Assembly (NCBI GenBank): GCA_003233055.1
Contig: QIKP01000009.1
Span: forward strand, 1-64,000
Direction of reading: 5' to 3'
Source of the DNA: Planctomycetaceae bacterium
GTDB lineage: Bacteria > Planctomycetota > Planctomycetia > Pirellulales > Lacipirellulaceae
DNA: 64,000 nucleotides
The position numbers and the translations under genes are program-made. Of the stretch, positions 54,254 through 62,532 are shown piece by piece (within the stretch, counting starts at the first letter, position 1; every line of letters begins with the position of its first letter). Below the pieces are notes generated by a model. That model was not told the DNA's origin. It did no database searches and saw nothing but the letters and a program-made list of their open reading frames with translations.

Positions 54254-55945
54254 GTGCCCGATTTGACTTCCGATCCACCGACCGAATCCGTTCTGTTTCG
54301 CCTACCCAAGCCGGCGTCGCCGGAGGACCTTCCCGACGAGATGCGGCTTCATCTGAGGGTTCGCGATCGCGAGGTGATCGAAGCGCTATGCGAACGTGAT
54401 CTCCCTGGTGAACGAGAGGAGTTTGCCCTTGATGCGCTCCGAATTGGAGTTGTCGCCCTTCGACACGCGACGGGGCGACTCGATGCGGACCTATTGCGTC
54501 GGGAAACGACCGGAATGCTCACGACGCTTGGGCAAACGCTCGAACGCTTCTCGCAGTCGTCCCAGGAGAAACTAAGCGGGTCGCTCAAAGAATACTTCGA
54601 CCCTAAAGATGGGCGATTCAACGAACGGGTAGAACGCTTGGTGGCCCACGATGGGGAGCTGTCGAGGCTAATGAAGGAGAGGGTCACTGGCGAGAATTCC
54701 GATCTCGCCCGGACCCTGCTCTCGCATGTCGGCAAGGAAAGCCCTCTCATGAAGCTGCTCGATCCGGAGCAGTCGCAAGGCTTGCTCGCGGCACTACGCG
54801 AAGCGGTCGAGGGGCAGCTTACGAAGCAAAGCGAAAAGGTACTCAACGAGTTTTCGCTCAACAACAAAGAAGGCGCGCTCGCTCGGCTGCTCGGGGAACT
54901 GACGACCAAGCATGGCGACTTGACCAAGGATTTGCACGAGAAAATTGATGAGGTGGTCAAGGAGTTTTCGCTCGACGAAGAGAACTCCGCGCTCAGCCGG
55001 CTCGTGCGAAACGTCGACCACGCGCAGCGAACCATCTCCAAAGAATTCTCGCTGGATAACGAGCAGTCGGCTTTCTCGCGTCTCAATCAAATGCTCCAGC
55101 AGACCCAAGGGGCGATCCAAAAGAGCCTCACGCTCGACGACGACGCTTCGCCCCTCGCGCGGCTGAAAAAGGAGCTGTTCGACCTGCTCAAAAGTGCGGA
55201 CGAGAAGAACAACGATTTTCAGCAGAAAGTGAGCGTTGCCCTTGCCGAGATGGCGACTGCCAAAAAGGAATCGGAGCGATCGACTCGGCATGGGGAGGTT
55301 TTTGAGGAGGCGGTCTACCAATTCATTGCCCGCGAAGCACTCCCGGCAGGCGACATTGCGACTTCGACCGGAGCCACCACGGGACGCATCAAGAATTGCA
55401 AGGTGGGAGATTGTGTCGTCGAGTTGGGCCCCAACTGCGTGGCAGCGGGGGAGAGAATCGTGGTCGAAGCGAAGCAGCGAGCAGGCTACGATCTGGCCAA
55501 GGCGCTCGAAGAGTTAGAATTGGCTCGAAAAAATCGTGATGCAGCGCTCGGGTTGTTCGTTTTTTCCAGGCGTCACGCCCCTGCGGGAATCGACTCCTTC
55601 GTGAACTACGGAAACGACATCGTCTGTGTCTGGGACCCGGAAGACCCTTCGACCGACATTTGGCTCAAGGCGGCGCTTGTCACCGCCCGCACCTTGTCGG
55701 TCCGAAAGTCGCTGACCGACGGCGCTCAGCAAGTCGATTTTAACGCCATCGACGATGCGATCCTCGATATTGGAAAACATGCCAAGAACCTGGGCGACAT
55801 TCGCAAATCGGCCGAAACCATTCGCTCGGGAAGTGAAAAAATTCTCAAGCGAGTCGACATCGACGAGAAAGCGTTTGAGAAACAGCTTGCGATCCTGCGA
55901 GAAAAAATGGACGACGTACGAGGTGCCATCGGAAGCCAAGAGTAA
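54254..55945 (+). CDS. Coiled-coil protein with putative PD-(D/E)xK nuclease domain and internal repeats
   Basis: 563 residues using the GTG at 54254, which has GGGGAGGAG about 8 nt upstream; an ATG at 54215 lacks such a site. Residues 80-340 are predicted coiled coil or helical. A repeat with the core EFSL(D/N)-x-E-x-(S/G)A-x-(S/A)RL begins at about 199, 237, 264 and 290, so the spacing settles to 27 residues. The C-terminal half looks like a restriction-endonuclease fold: a helix Glu (HGEVFEEAVYQFIA), KVGDCVVEL and E405-A-K407 in RIVVEAKQ, followed by NRDAALGLFVFSRR. The layout recalls RmuC and DUF2130 proteins. It may act in DNA repair or defence (inference). Confidence 0.75.
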   Translation: MPDLTSDPPTESVLFRLPKPASPEDLPDEMRLHLRVRDREVIEALCERDLPGEREEFALDALRIGVVALRHATGRLDADLLRRETTGMLTTLGQTLERFSQSSQEKLSGSLKEYFDPKDGRFNERVERLVAHDGELSRLMKERVTGENSDLARTLLSHVGKESPLMKLLDPEQSQGLLAALREAVEGQLTKQSEKVLNEFSLNNKEGALARLLGELTTKHGDLTKDLHEKIDEVVKEFSLDEENSALSRLVRNVDHAQRTISKEFSLDNEQSAFSRLNQMLQQTQGAIQKSLTLDDDASPLARLKKELFDLLKSADEKNNDFQQKVSVALAEMATAKKESERSTRHGEVFEEAVYQFIAREALPAGDIATSTGATTGRIKNCKVGDCVVELGPNCVAAGERIVVEAKQRAGYDLAKALEELELARKNRDAALGLFVFSRRHAPAGIDSFVNYGNDIVCVWDPEDPSTDIWLKAALVTARTLSVRKSLTDGAQQVDFNAIDDAILDIGKHAKNLGDIRKSAETIRSGSEKILKRVDIDEKAFEKQLAILREKMDDVRGAIGSQE

Positions 55946-55985
55946 ACTCGATGCTTGTCGAAAATAGATCCCGCTAAGTTTCCCT

Positions 55986-56804
55986 ATGCCACTCGATCAA
56001 ACTCGTATCGTGATTCGCGAACGGGGCTTTGGCGAAGTCCTGGGACTCGCCATGCAGGTGATTCGCGCGCATCCCGGTGGACTCCTCCTGGCGATGGTCG
56101 TCGGTCTCCTGCCCTTCGCCTTGCTCAATGGCTGGCTCCTGGCGGGAATTCTGGAGGAAGAAATTTGGATCGACACGCCCACCGGTTACTGGTTCGCGTT
56201 GACGTGCCTGATGGTGGTGGAAGCTCCCCTGGCGACCGCACCGATAACCCTCTACCTGGGACGGATGACCTTTGCCGGTGGTGTCGGGATTCGCTCGATC
56301 GCGATCGATTTTATCCGTAGCTTGCCGCAGATGCTCTGGATCCAGGGCCTCCTTCGCACGTTGCTGTTGCCTGTTTTGCTGCTTCCCTACTTAACCTGGC
56401 CCTACATGGGCGAGCTAGTTCTTTTGGAGCGTAATCCGCTGCTGGCCGGCAAGAAGCGGCAGCTCACCACGCTCCGGCGCAGCCGTAATCTCCACGCCGG
56501 CAGTGGGGGGGAACTCTTTGGACGATGGCTGCTGGCGATTCTGGCGGGCGGAGTGATGTGGATTGCGCTGGCGGCAGGGACCCTGGTGATGGTTGTCCAG
56601 TTAAGCGGCTGGGAACCGACTCCCTTCGCACGCCACTGGGTCGTCTACCCCGCGACGCTCTGGATCGTGGTAGGATGGATGGCCGTGGTACGCTTCCTCT
56701 CGTACCTCGACCTACGAATTCGGCGAGAAGGCTGGGATGTGGAGCTGTCGATGCGTGCCGAAGCCAAACGCCTCGAACGAACCGCGACGTCACGAATTGG
56801 ATAA
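55986..56804 (+). CDS. Unknown multi-pass membrane protein
   Basis: 272 residues with about five or six membrane segments (GGLLLAMVVGLLPFALLNGWLLA, WFALTCLMVVEAPLATAPITLYL, LLRTLLLPVLLLPYL, LLAILAGGVMWIALAAGTLVMVV, ATLWIVVGWMAVVRFLSYL). It ends with a basic tail. I do not recognise a family. The next gene starts within its last codons, so it belongs to the DUF4129/DUF4350/MoxR operon. Confidence 0.8.
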   Translation: MPLDQTRIVIRERGFGEVLGLAMQVIRAHPGGLLLAMVVGLLPFALLNGWLLAGILEEEIWIDTPTGYWFALTCLMVVEAPLATAPITLYLGRMTFAGGVGIRSIAIDFIRSLPQMLWIQGLLRTLLLPVLLLPYLTWPYMGELVLLERNPLLAGKKRQLTTLRRSRNLHAGSGGELFGRWLLAILAGGVMWIALAAGTLVMVVQLSGWEPTPFARHWVVYPATLWIVVGWMAVVRFLSYLDLRIRREGWDVELSMRAEAKRLERTATSRIG

Positions 56805-57588
56805 GCCATTGCTCTCGCAACGCCCACCTGCCGAGTCGATCTTGCGATGCTTGGCCATCGGGGTGATCTTCTCCTTGGGTTCGTTCGATTCCGTTGCCCT
56901 TGCCCAAGCCGATCTGAGTAACCTCGCGACGGCGGTGGAGAGGGGGAGGGAATCGCTCGAAGGGTCGCCGAAAATACCTTGGTACGACCCGGAAAGGGAT
57001 GACTTTCGGCCAGCACGGATCCCCCTGCCACGCGCTCCACGCCCCGCCTCGACGAGCCATGGACTTGCCGACTGGACGCGTCTCCTCGGCTGGCTCGGGC
57101 TCGCAGCGTTGCTCGGTCTACTCGTTTATTTTGTGATCAAGGCTTACTTGTTGGGCGAGGTGAAGGAGGCCGGGGTGCTTGACCAAGAGGCCGAATGCCA
57201 AGGGGATAGCTCTCGTGTCGACGCGTTACCGGTCGCCCTGACGGCCGATCCTAGCAACTACCTTGCCGAAGCGAGGCGGTACCACGATGCGGGAGACTTC
57301 GCTCAAGCGATTGTCTATCTCTTTAGCCAACAGCTTTTCCAGCTCGATCGCCGGCATTGGATTCGGTTGGTTAAGGGAAAAACGAATCGGCAATACCTGC
57401 AAGAAATCGGGCGGTCGTCCGCGCCATCGGCGGGGGAGTTGGCCAACCTCTTCGAGGAGACGCTACTCATCTTCGAGGAAATCTTCTTCGGCAAGCGGCT
57501 TCCATCGCGAGAACAGCTAAACGACTGCTGGAGGCAGGTCGATCGATTCGAGTGTCTGGTCGCCCAAGTGGAGGAGCACGCGGCATGA
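56797..57588 (+). CDS. DUF4129-like membrane protein
   Basis: About 263 residues if a TTG at 56797 is used; an ATG at 56737 would overlap the upstream gene by 68 nt, so the start is uncertain. A signal-like segment (ILRCLAIGVIFSLGSFDSVALAQA) leads to a Pro/Arg-rich periplasmic part, then a membrane segment (LLGWLGLAALLGLLVYFVIKAYLL). A cytoplasmic helical region resembling DUF4129 follows (YHDAGDFAQAIVYLFSQQLFQLDRRHWIRLVKGKTNRQYLQEIG). Such proteins sit with MoxR ATPases and resemble transglutaminase-associated modules. Confidence 0.72.
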   Translation: MDKPLLSQRPPAESILRCLAIGVIFSLGSFDSVALAQADLSNLATAVERGRESLEGSPKIPWYDPERDDFRPARIPLPRAPRPASTSHGLADWTRLLGWLGLAALLGLLVYFVIKAYLLGEVKEAGVLDQEAECQGDSSRVDALPVALTADPSNYLAEARRYHDAGDFAQAIVYLFSQQLFQLDRRHWIRLVKGKTNRQYLQEIGRSSAPSAGELANLFEETLLIFEEIFFGKRLPSREQLNDCWRQVDRFECLVAQVEEHAA

Positions 57589-58919
57589 ATCCGTTTCGCG
57601 CCACCGTCGCAACCCTGTTGGCCATCGGGCTCGCCCCGTTGCGTTTTTCCGGTTTTCCAAGAGTGAAAACCTGGGGGGGAGGGATACTCCTTCTCCTTCT
57701 GATCACGATCACTGGTTGCGAACCAAAGGAAGAGGTTTTTTCGGACTACGGCCATCGGAGTGGGTACACGCAAACGAGCCTGAATGGCACGCGGACATTG
57801 GGGCAACTCTTTCATCGGGCGGGCCATTCGGTTCGCTCCTGGCAATACTTGTCGCCGTCGCTCGACGAGGCGGATGTTCTCGTTTGGGCCCCCGATGATT
57901 TCGAGCCTCCTTCGCTGGAAGTCCAAAATTGGCTGGTCCGCTGGCTGACCGACGTTCGGCCCGCGAAGCAGCCCCGCGTCTTGGTCTACATTGGTCGAGA
58001 CTTTGATGCGGCACCGGACTACTGGAAACGCATGCAAGTTCAACCGCCGGTCGGTCTGAAGAAAGAATACGCCCGAAGGCTGTCGGAGGCCCAGATCAAA
58101 GCGGCCCGCAATCGTCCTGGAAAACTGCAAAAGACCGAGTGCGAAGCGTGGTTCGATTTCGATCCGAGCGCTACTCAGAGCACAACAGTGCAGGGACTGA
58201 TCGGGCCATGGGCGCGCGGGATCGATGCGAGCAAGGCGGAAATTGTATGGCAGACGCGGCTCACCCCTGACGCGGAATCGGCGAACCTCTTGCTGGCGGA
58301 TGAAAACGGCTTGCCACTAGTCAGTGAGATTACCTATGAAACGCTCGGCAGCCTCCAGGACGATGCCGATCGAGGCCGTGTGATTCTTGTAGAAAACGGA
58401 TCGTTCCTTCTCAACTCGCCGCTCGTGAACCACGAACATCGCAAGCTGGCGGGGAAGCTGGTCGCCCATGTTGGTCCGGCGAGCAAGCGCGTTGTCTTCT
58501 TGGAGTCGGGCGAGGGAGGACTGGAGATTCGTGGCTCCGATCCGAGCAGGGAGCCACCGACCGGTCTGTCGCTCTTCCGAGTATGGCCGATCGGCGCCGC
58601 GCTTACCCAGTTGGCCGCTTTGGGGATTGTCTTCGCGCTGATGAAGTGGCCTTTGTTTGGGCTGCCCCGTCCGCTACCGCGTCGTGCGACAACCGATTTC
58701 GGGAGCCATATTGCGGCCCTTGGTCGGCTACTGTGCGATACAAAAGACCGTGACCATGCGATCCGCCTCATTCACCTGTATCGCCGATCGCTGGCTCGTG
58801 ATACGGTCGTGTCGAGTCCGTCCCCGGCTCCGACCGACCTTCCCCCTTTCGCTACTCCGCCTCTCGAAAATCCGCCCCTCGAAAATCCGCCCCTCGAAAC
58901 CCCGGAACGATCCCCCTAA
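57585..58919 (+). CDS. DUF4350-like membrane protein
   Basis: 444 residues from the ATG at 57585, which overlaps the previous stop by 4 nt and has GGAGGAG upstream. A membrane segment ends in TGC, perhaps a lipobox. The central region (LDEADVLVWAPDDFEPPSLEVQNWLVRWL, RVILVENGSFLLNSPLVNHEHRKLAGKLV) fits the DUF4350/GATase-like fold. A second membrane segment is near residue 345. The C-terminus has three PPLEN repeats. It probably works with the adjacent MoxR. Confidence 0.8.
   Translation: MNPFRATVATLLAIGLAPLRFSGFPRVKTWGGGILLLLLITITGCEPKEEVFSDYGHRSGYTQTSLNGTRTLGQLFHRAGHSVRSWQYLSPSLDEADVLVWAPDDFEPPSLEVQNWLVRWLTDVRPAKQPRVLVYIGRDFDAAPDYWKRMQVQPPVGLKKEYARRLSEAQIKAARNRPGKLQKTECEAWFDFDPSATQSTTVQGLIGPWARGIDASKAEIVWQTRLTPDAESANLLLADENGLPLVSEITYETLGSLQDDADRGRVILVENGSFLLNSPLVNHEHRKLAGKLVAHVGPASKRVVFLESGEGGLEIRGSDPSREPPTGLSLFRVWPIGAALTQLAALGIVFALMKWPLFGLPRPLPRRATTDFGSHIAALGRLLCDTKDRDHAIRLIHLYRRSLARDTVVSSPSPAPTDLPPFATPPLENPPLENPPLETPERSP
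58857..58901 (+). repeat. Three 15-bp tandem units at the 3' end of the DUF4350 gene
   Basis: CCGCCCCTCGAAAAT-type units (58857, 58872, 58887) encode PPLEN, PPLEN and PPLET. The unit keeps the frame, so its copy number can vary without a frameshift. Confidence 0.9.
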
Positions 58920-58923
58920 AGAA

Positions 58924-60012
58924 ATGAACGACCCCCACGCAAAACAACCGAGTGGCTTGGAACTCGACGACATTTCCCCGGAGCGAGGCGCCCCCTCTTC
59001 GGCAGCGCCAGTCGTGCACCCAAACAGCAACTCGAGCAGTGATCCAAACAGTGGAAGTATGTCTGGTGTCCGCAAACTCTATGAGCAAATTACGAAGGAA
59101 GTGGGCAAAGTCTTTGTCGGGCAGGAAGAGTTGGTTCTCTCGACGCTTGTCGCCCTCTTTTCCGGAGGCCATGTGCTGATTGAAAGTGTGCCGGGGCTCG
59201 GCAAGACGCTCTTCGTCCGAACGTTAGCCAAGACACTCGGGATAAAATTCGGCCGGATCCAATTCACCGCGGACTTGATGCCCTCTGACATCACGGGCTC
59301 GCCGATTTTCAACATGAAAACCCAGGAGTTTCATTTCCGTCCCGGGCCCATCTTTACGCAGTTGCTTCTGGCCGACGAGATCAACCGGTCTCCCGCCAAG
59401 ACCCATGCAGCGCTGCTGGAAATCATGCAAGAGAAGCGAGTGACGGTGGAAAGGACGACCCATCAACTCGATCCACCGTTCCTTGTAATGGCGACACAAA
59501 ACCCCATCGAGTCGGAAGGAACCTACAATTTGCCCGAAGCTCAGCTTGACCGGTTTATGTTTAAAGTGAGAGTCGATTACCCGACCGCCGAGGAGGAAGC
59601 CCGCGTCCTCAAGGAGCATAGCCGGCAAGTGGCGGTAGAGGATCGGCTCGAGGAGGAGGTCGCCACGGTAGCGAGCCCGGCGCAAATTGTTGACGCGACC
59701 GCTCAATGCGGGGAGGTGCTGGTCGCGGACGAATTGGTCGACTACATCAACCAGTTGGTTCGCCAAACCAGGGTTTGGCCACAGTTCTATCTAGGGGCGT
59801 CGCCCCGGGCCGGTATCGCTTTGATGCAAGGGGCGCGGACGCTCGCCGCCTTCCGAGGTCGCGACTACGCCATTCCCGACGACATCCGCGACATTGCGCT
59901 TCCTGCCTTGAGGCATCGGGTCATCTTGACTGCCGAGGCGGAAGTCGAGGGCCACCTTGTCGACCTTGCGTTGCAAGCAATGATTCGAACCGTCCAGGTG
60001 CCACGGATGTAA
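58924..60012 (+). CDS. MoxR family AAA+ ATPase, second copy
   Basis: 362 residues from the ATG at 58924, 4 nt after the DUF4350 stop; an internal ATG at 59059 would remove the disordered first 45 residues. Walker A SVPGLGKT is at about 88-95, Walker B LADEINR, and the sensor is ATQNPIESEGTYNLPEAQLDRF. The body is typical MoxR. The Ser/Asn/Asp/Pro-rich N-terminal 45 residues are not typical. No DUF58 gene follows, unlike most MoxR clusters; the next gene is on the other strand. Confidence 0.93.
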   Translation: MNDPHAKQPSGLELDDISPERGAPSSAAPVVHPNSNSSSDPNSGSMSGVRKLYEQITKEVGKVFVGQEELVLSTLVALFSGGHVLIESVPGLGKTLFVRTLAKTLGIKFGRIQFTADLMPSDITGSPIFNMKTQEFHFRPGPIFTQLLLADEINRSPAKTHAALLEIMQEKRVTVERTTHQLDPPFLVMATQNPIESEGTYNLPEAQLDRFMFKVRVDYPTAEEEARVLKEHSRQVAVEDRLEEEVATVASPAQIVDATAQCGEVLVADELVDYINQLVRQTRVWPQFYLGASPRAGIALMQGARTLAAFRGRDYAIPDDIRDIALPALRHRVILTAEAEVEGHLVDLALQAMIRTVQVPRM

Positions 60013-60062
60013 GTTCGAGTTTAGCCCGTTGACGCAGCCCCGATGAATGCAGCCCAAGTGGG

Positions 60063-61286
60063 CTATTCGGTTTCGACGAATACCGGTACGGCGTGCTGCG
60101 CCTCGTCAAGCAACAAGCATGATTGGCTTTGTTCAACGAGCCGTTGGAGTTCGGTGTTGCTGGCGATTCGTGCCATGCCGAGATTCTCGACGATCCCTTC
60201 GTTCAACTGGCTCATGAAGAAGACAGGTCCTCGGCTGAGTGCTTTGTAGAGTTCCCAGGCAGCCGCGGCGTCGGGGGAGGTTTGGTCTCCTATCTGGGTC
60301 GCTCGCTCCAGTTCGCCACCTGCTGCGATCAGTTCGCTTAGCGATTCTCCCAGTGGCTCGTCGAGATCGGTGCAAATCGCCACGGCGCTCGCTTCGTCGT
60401 CGACGGCCAGCGACGCGGCAAACAGCGCGCGGGCCACATTCTGCCACGTTTGTTCTTCAGGTCCACCGGTGAGCGTTGCCACCACGAGGCTGGCGCGTTG
60501 GCCGACCGGGACCCTCCAAAGCGTCTCGCACTGCTTGGCGATAACCTGGGCGACTTCCTCTGGCGCGCCGGCCACCACGTCCGCCACACCCCCCCCATGC
60601 CCCGGCACGACCTGCAACACCAGCGGCGCGCTGAGCTTCCAGCCCGCCTGTTCGGTCTGTCGCCGACGGCGCGCACCAGCCGTCGGTGAGTCGAGCCCGT
60701 CGCCTTGGGCGTACTGACAAATCGTCTCGTGATCACCGAACCGGGGGAAGAGAGCATCGAACGGGCCGCGATAGTCTCGCGACTCCACCAGCCGGGCGCA
60801 GCCGACCGGGATCACTAGGTCGGCCTCGAACAGCTCGCGATTCATCATCAGCGGTTTTTCGTTCACTGCCGCAACGTAGCCAAGCGAATGCTCGTCGGTC
60901 GGATCATGTCCCACGAGTCGGCAGCCTTCGGCGACGAGGTCCTCGATTTGCGGCCGGAGTCGATCGGCGTCGGCCTGATTGCCCGCGACGATGACGATCG
61001 AGTCGTTCCGAATTTCCGCCTGCTTCAAAAAATCGACCACCCCCCGTACCACCTGGGCCGGCTCCCGAAGACCTTCGCCAATCGCAATGGCGATCAAATC
61101 ACCTGGCGTGAGCGCCTGGTTGAGTGATGGAAATCCGTAGGGCGACTCGAGCGCTGCTCGTGTCGCCACAGCGACGTCGATCTGGTCGGTCGTCGCATCG
61201 GTCAGCGAGCCAACGCAGATGCCTTCGTCGAGAGTCAGCTCAACCGGTGGCGATTGGCCAATTCGTAGTTGGGTTGGGGTCGTCAT
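60063..61286 (-). CDS. LarA/DUF2088-like protein lacking lactate racemase catalytic residues
   Basis: 407 residues. The LarA-type fold shows as NDSIVIVAGNQADADRL, GCRLVGHDPTDEHSLGYV and ADLVIPVGCARL. In lactate racemase the nickel-pincer Lys lies in a GG-x-K-S loop and catalytic His residues lie in GTHR and PH-x-x-GFSGG. Here those sites read AGNQ, ARLVESRD and YRGPFDALF, so the Lys and both His are missing. It is probably not a racemase. A related fold with another role is likely. Confidence 0.72.
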   Translation of the reverse strand: MTTPTQLRIGQSPPVELTLDEGICVGSLTDATTDQIDVAVATRAALESPYGFPSLNQALTPGDLIAIAIGEGLREPAQVVRGVVDFLKQAEIRNDSIVIVAGNQADADRLRPQIEDLVAEGCRLVGHDPTDEHSLGYVAAVNEKPLMMNRELFEADLVIPVGCARLVESRDYRGPFDALFPRFGDHETICQYAQGDGLDSPTAGARRRRQTEQAGWKLSAPLVLQVVPGHGGGVADVVAGAPEEVAQVIAKQCETLWRVPVGQRASLVVATLTGGPEEQTWQNVARALFAASLAVDDEASAVAICTDLDEPLGESLSELIAAGGELERATQIGDQTSPDAAAAWELYKALSRGPVFFMSQLNEGIVENLGMARIASNTELQRLVEQSQSCLLLDEAQHAVPVFVETE

Positions 61287-61470
61287 GGATTACCGATAGT
61301 GAAAGTCGTAGGGGACCCTTTCCCGTGTCGCCTCTTGATGAATGCAGGGGGAGAGGATGTCGAACTACGTAGTCTACGAGGCCTGCCGGCGTTGGTCGAG
61401 TAGGGCCGGTTATGGTAAAGTGGTCGCGTTTGTGCTTTGTGTTGTTCCGTCAGGATGGAATCGAGGACCG

Positions 61471-62397
61471 ATGATGCCCTTCCTATTTCGCACGATTTTG
61501 ATTGCCGGAGTGGCGTTCGCCACCTGTCCCGGGTGCGGCCCGGCGTCGAAGGTCGACTCGCCTGATCGAGAGGCGGCCTCGGCACAGAACGGGCCGACGG
61601 CGGTCGAAGTCATTGAGAAGATGGTCGCCGTCTACCGTGAGGTGGAAACTTACATGGACAATGCCGAGTATGGCCAGCATTTTGTGCGGGCGGACGATGG
61701 CATTCAGCGGCAAGGGCCGCCGACCATGGTGTCGGTTCTCTTCGAGAGGCCCGATCGTTTTCGCATCACTCGACACGAACCGAAGCAGGATGGCCAGGAC
61801 CAACGGACGCTGGTGGTGAGCAATGGTGAGAAGCTGCAGGCGACGATCACCGCGCTCTACCCGCAGCAACTCGAGTTGCCCGCCCCAGAAACGGCGACGA
61901 TCGAGAAGGTCGCTCCCGATCCACTTTTGCACAAGGTATTGTTTCCCGTACCGGTTGCCGATATTTTTCCGCAACTCAACCTTTTGCTCGCTCCCGACGC
62001 AAAAAGGACTTGGCTGCCGGCAGAGCGAGACTCGCTCGTCATGCTCCCGAGCAAGGATTTCCAGCCTCGCGACGCCGACCCCAGGTCTTGCTTCCTTGTA
62101 AAAATCCCCACCACGGCAGGCCCGCAGATCGCCTGGATCGACCAAGAAACCTACTTGTTGCTCCGCATCGAATTGCCCTCGGAGGAAGTCCGGAAAAAGC
62201 TCTACCCCGATACCGAGTTTAGCAGTTTCGCATTTCGGTTCGATTTCTACGACGCACTGGCTGGCGTGACGCTTCCCGACGAGGCATTTCAGTTGTCGGA
62301 GAACGAGCAGGGAACCGAAATCGTCAGCCAGTTTCACGACCTGCCGCCAGAGGAAGTGAAAGCAGCCGAGAACAAGAAAGTTAAAGAGACCGAGTAG
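61471..62397 (+). CDS. Exported lipoprotein of unknown function (DUF2092-like style)
   Basis: 308 residues from the ATG at 61471, with GAGG upstream; an in-frame start at 61342 is poor. The signal peptide (MMPFLFRTILIAGVAFATCPGC) ends in a possible lipobox cysteine near 19-22. The body is beta-rich (YGQHFVRADDGIQRQGPPTMVSVLFERPDRFRI, AGVTLPDEAFQLSENEQG) and resembles LolA-like outer-membrane proteins, as does the DUF1571 protein. It ends with a Lys/Glu tail. It precedes the phosphoglycerate kinase gene. Confidence 0.72.
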   Translation: MMPFLFRTILIAGVAFATCPGCGPASKVDSPDREAASAQNGPTAVEVIEKMVAVYREVETYMDNAEYGQHFVRADDGIQRQGPPTMVSVLFERPDRFRITRHEPKQDGQDQRTLVVSNGEKLQATITALYPQQLELPAPETATIEKVAPDPLLHKVLFPVPVADIFPQLNLLLAPDAKRTWLPAERDSLVMLPSKDFQPRDADPRSCFLVKIPTTAGPQIAWIDQETYLLLRIELPSEEVRKKLYPDTEFSSFAFRFDFYDALAGVTLPDEAFQLSENEQGTEIVSQFHDLPPEEVKAAENKKVKETE

Positions 62398-62532
62398 CGA
62401 GGCCTGCCTCGCCAGTCCGACGAGGGACCTTCGCGCATGAACGGCTCGCGCGATAGAATGACCCCCGAGCAGAACCTCTCCGTTCCCCCTACGGTTTGGC
62501 CCCACCCACCCACACGAGGAGCTACGTTTTCC

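Noticed and set aside
60051-60064. AGCCCA-AG-TGGGCT hairpin between the second moxR and the LarA-like gene
   Set aside because: It overlaps the LarA-like stop codon, has only a 6-bp stem and lacks a T-run on either strand, so I do not call it a terminator.
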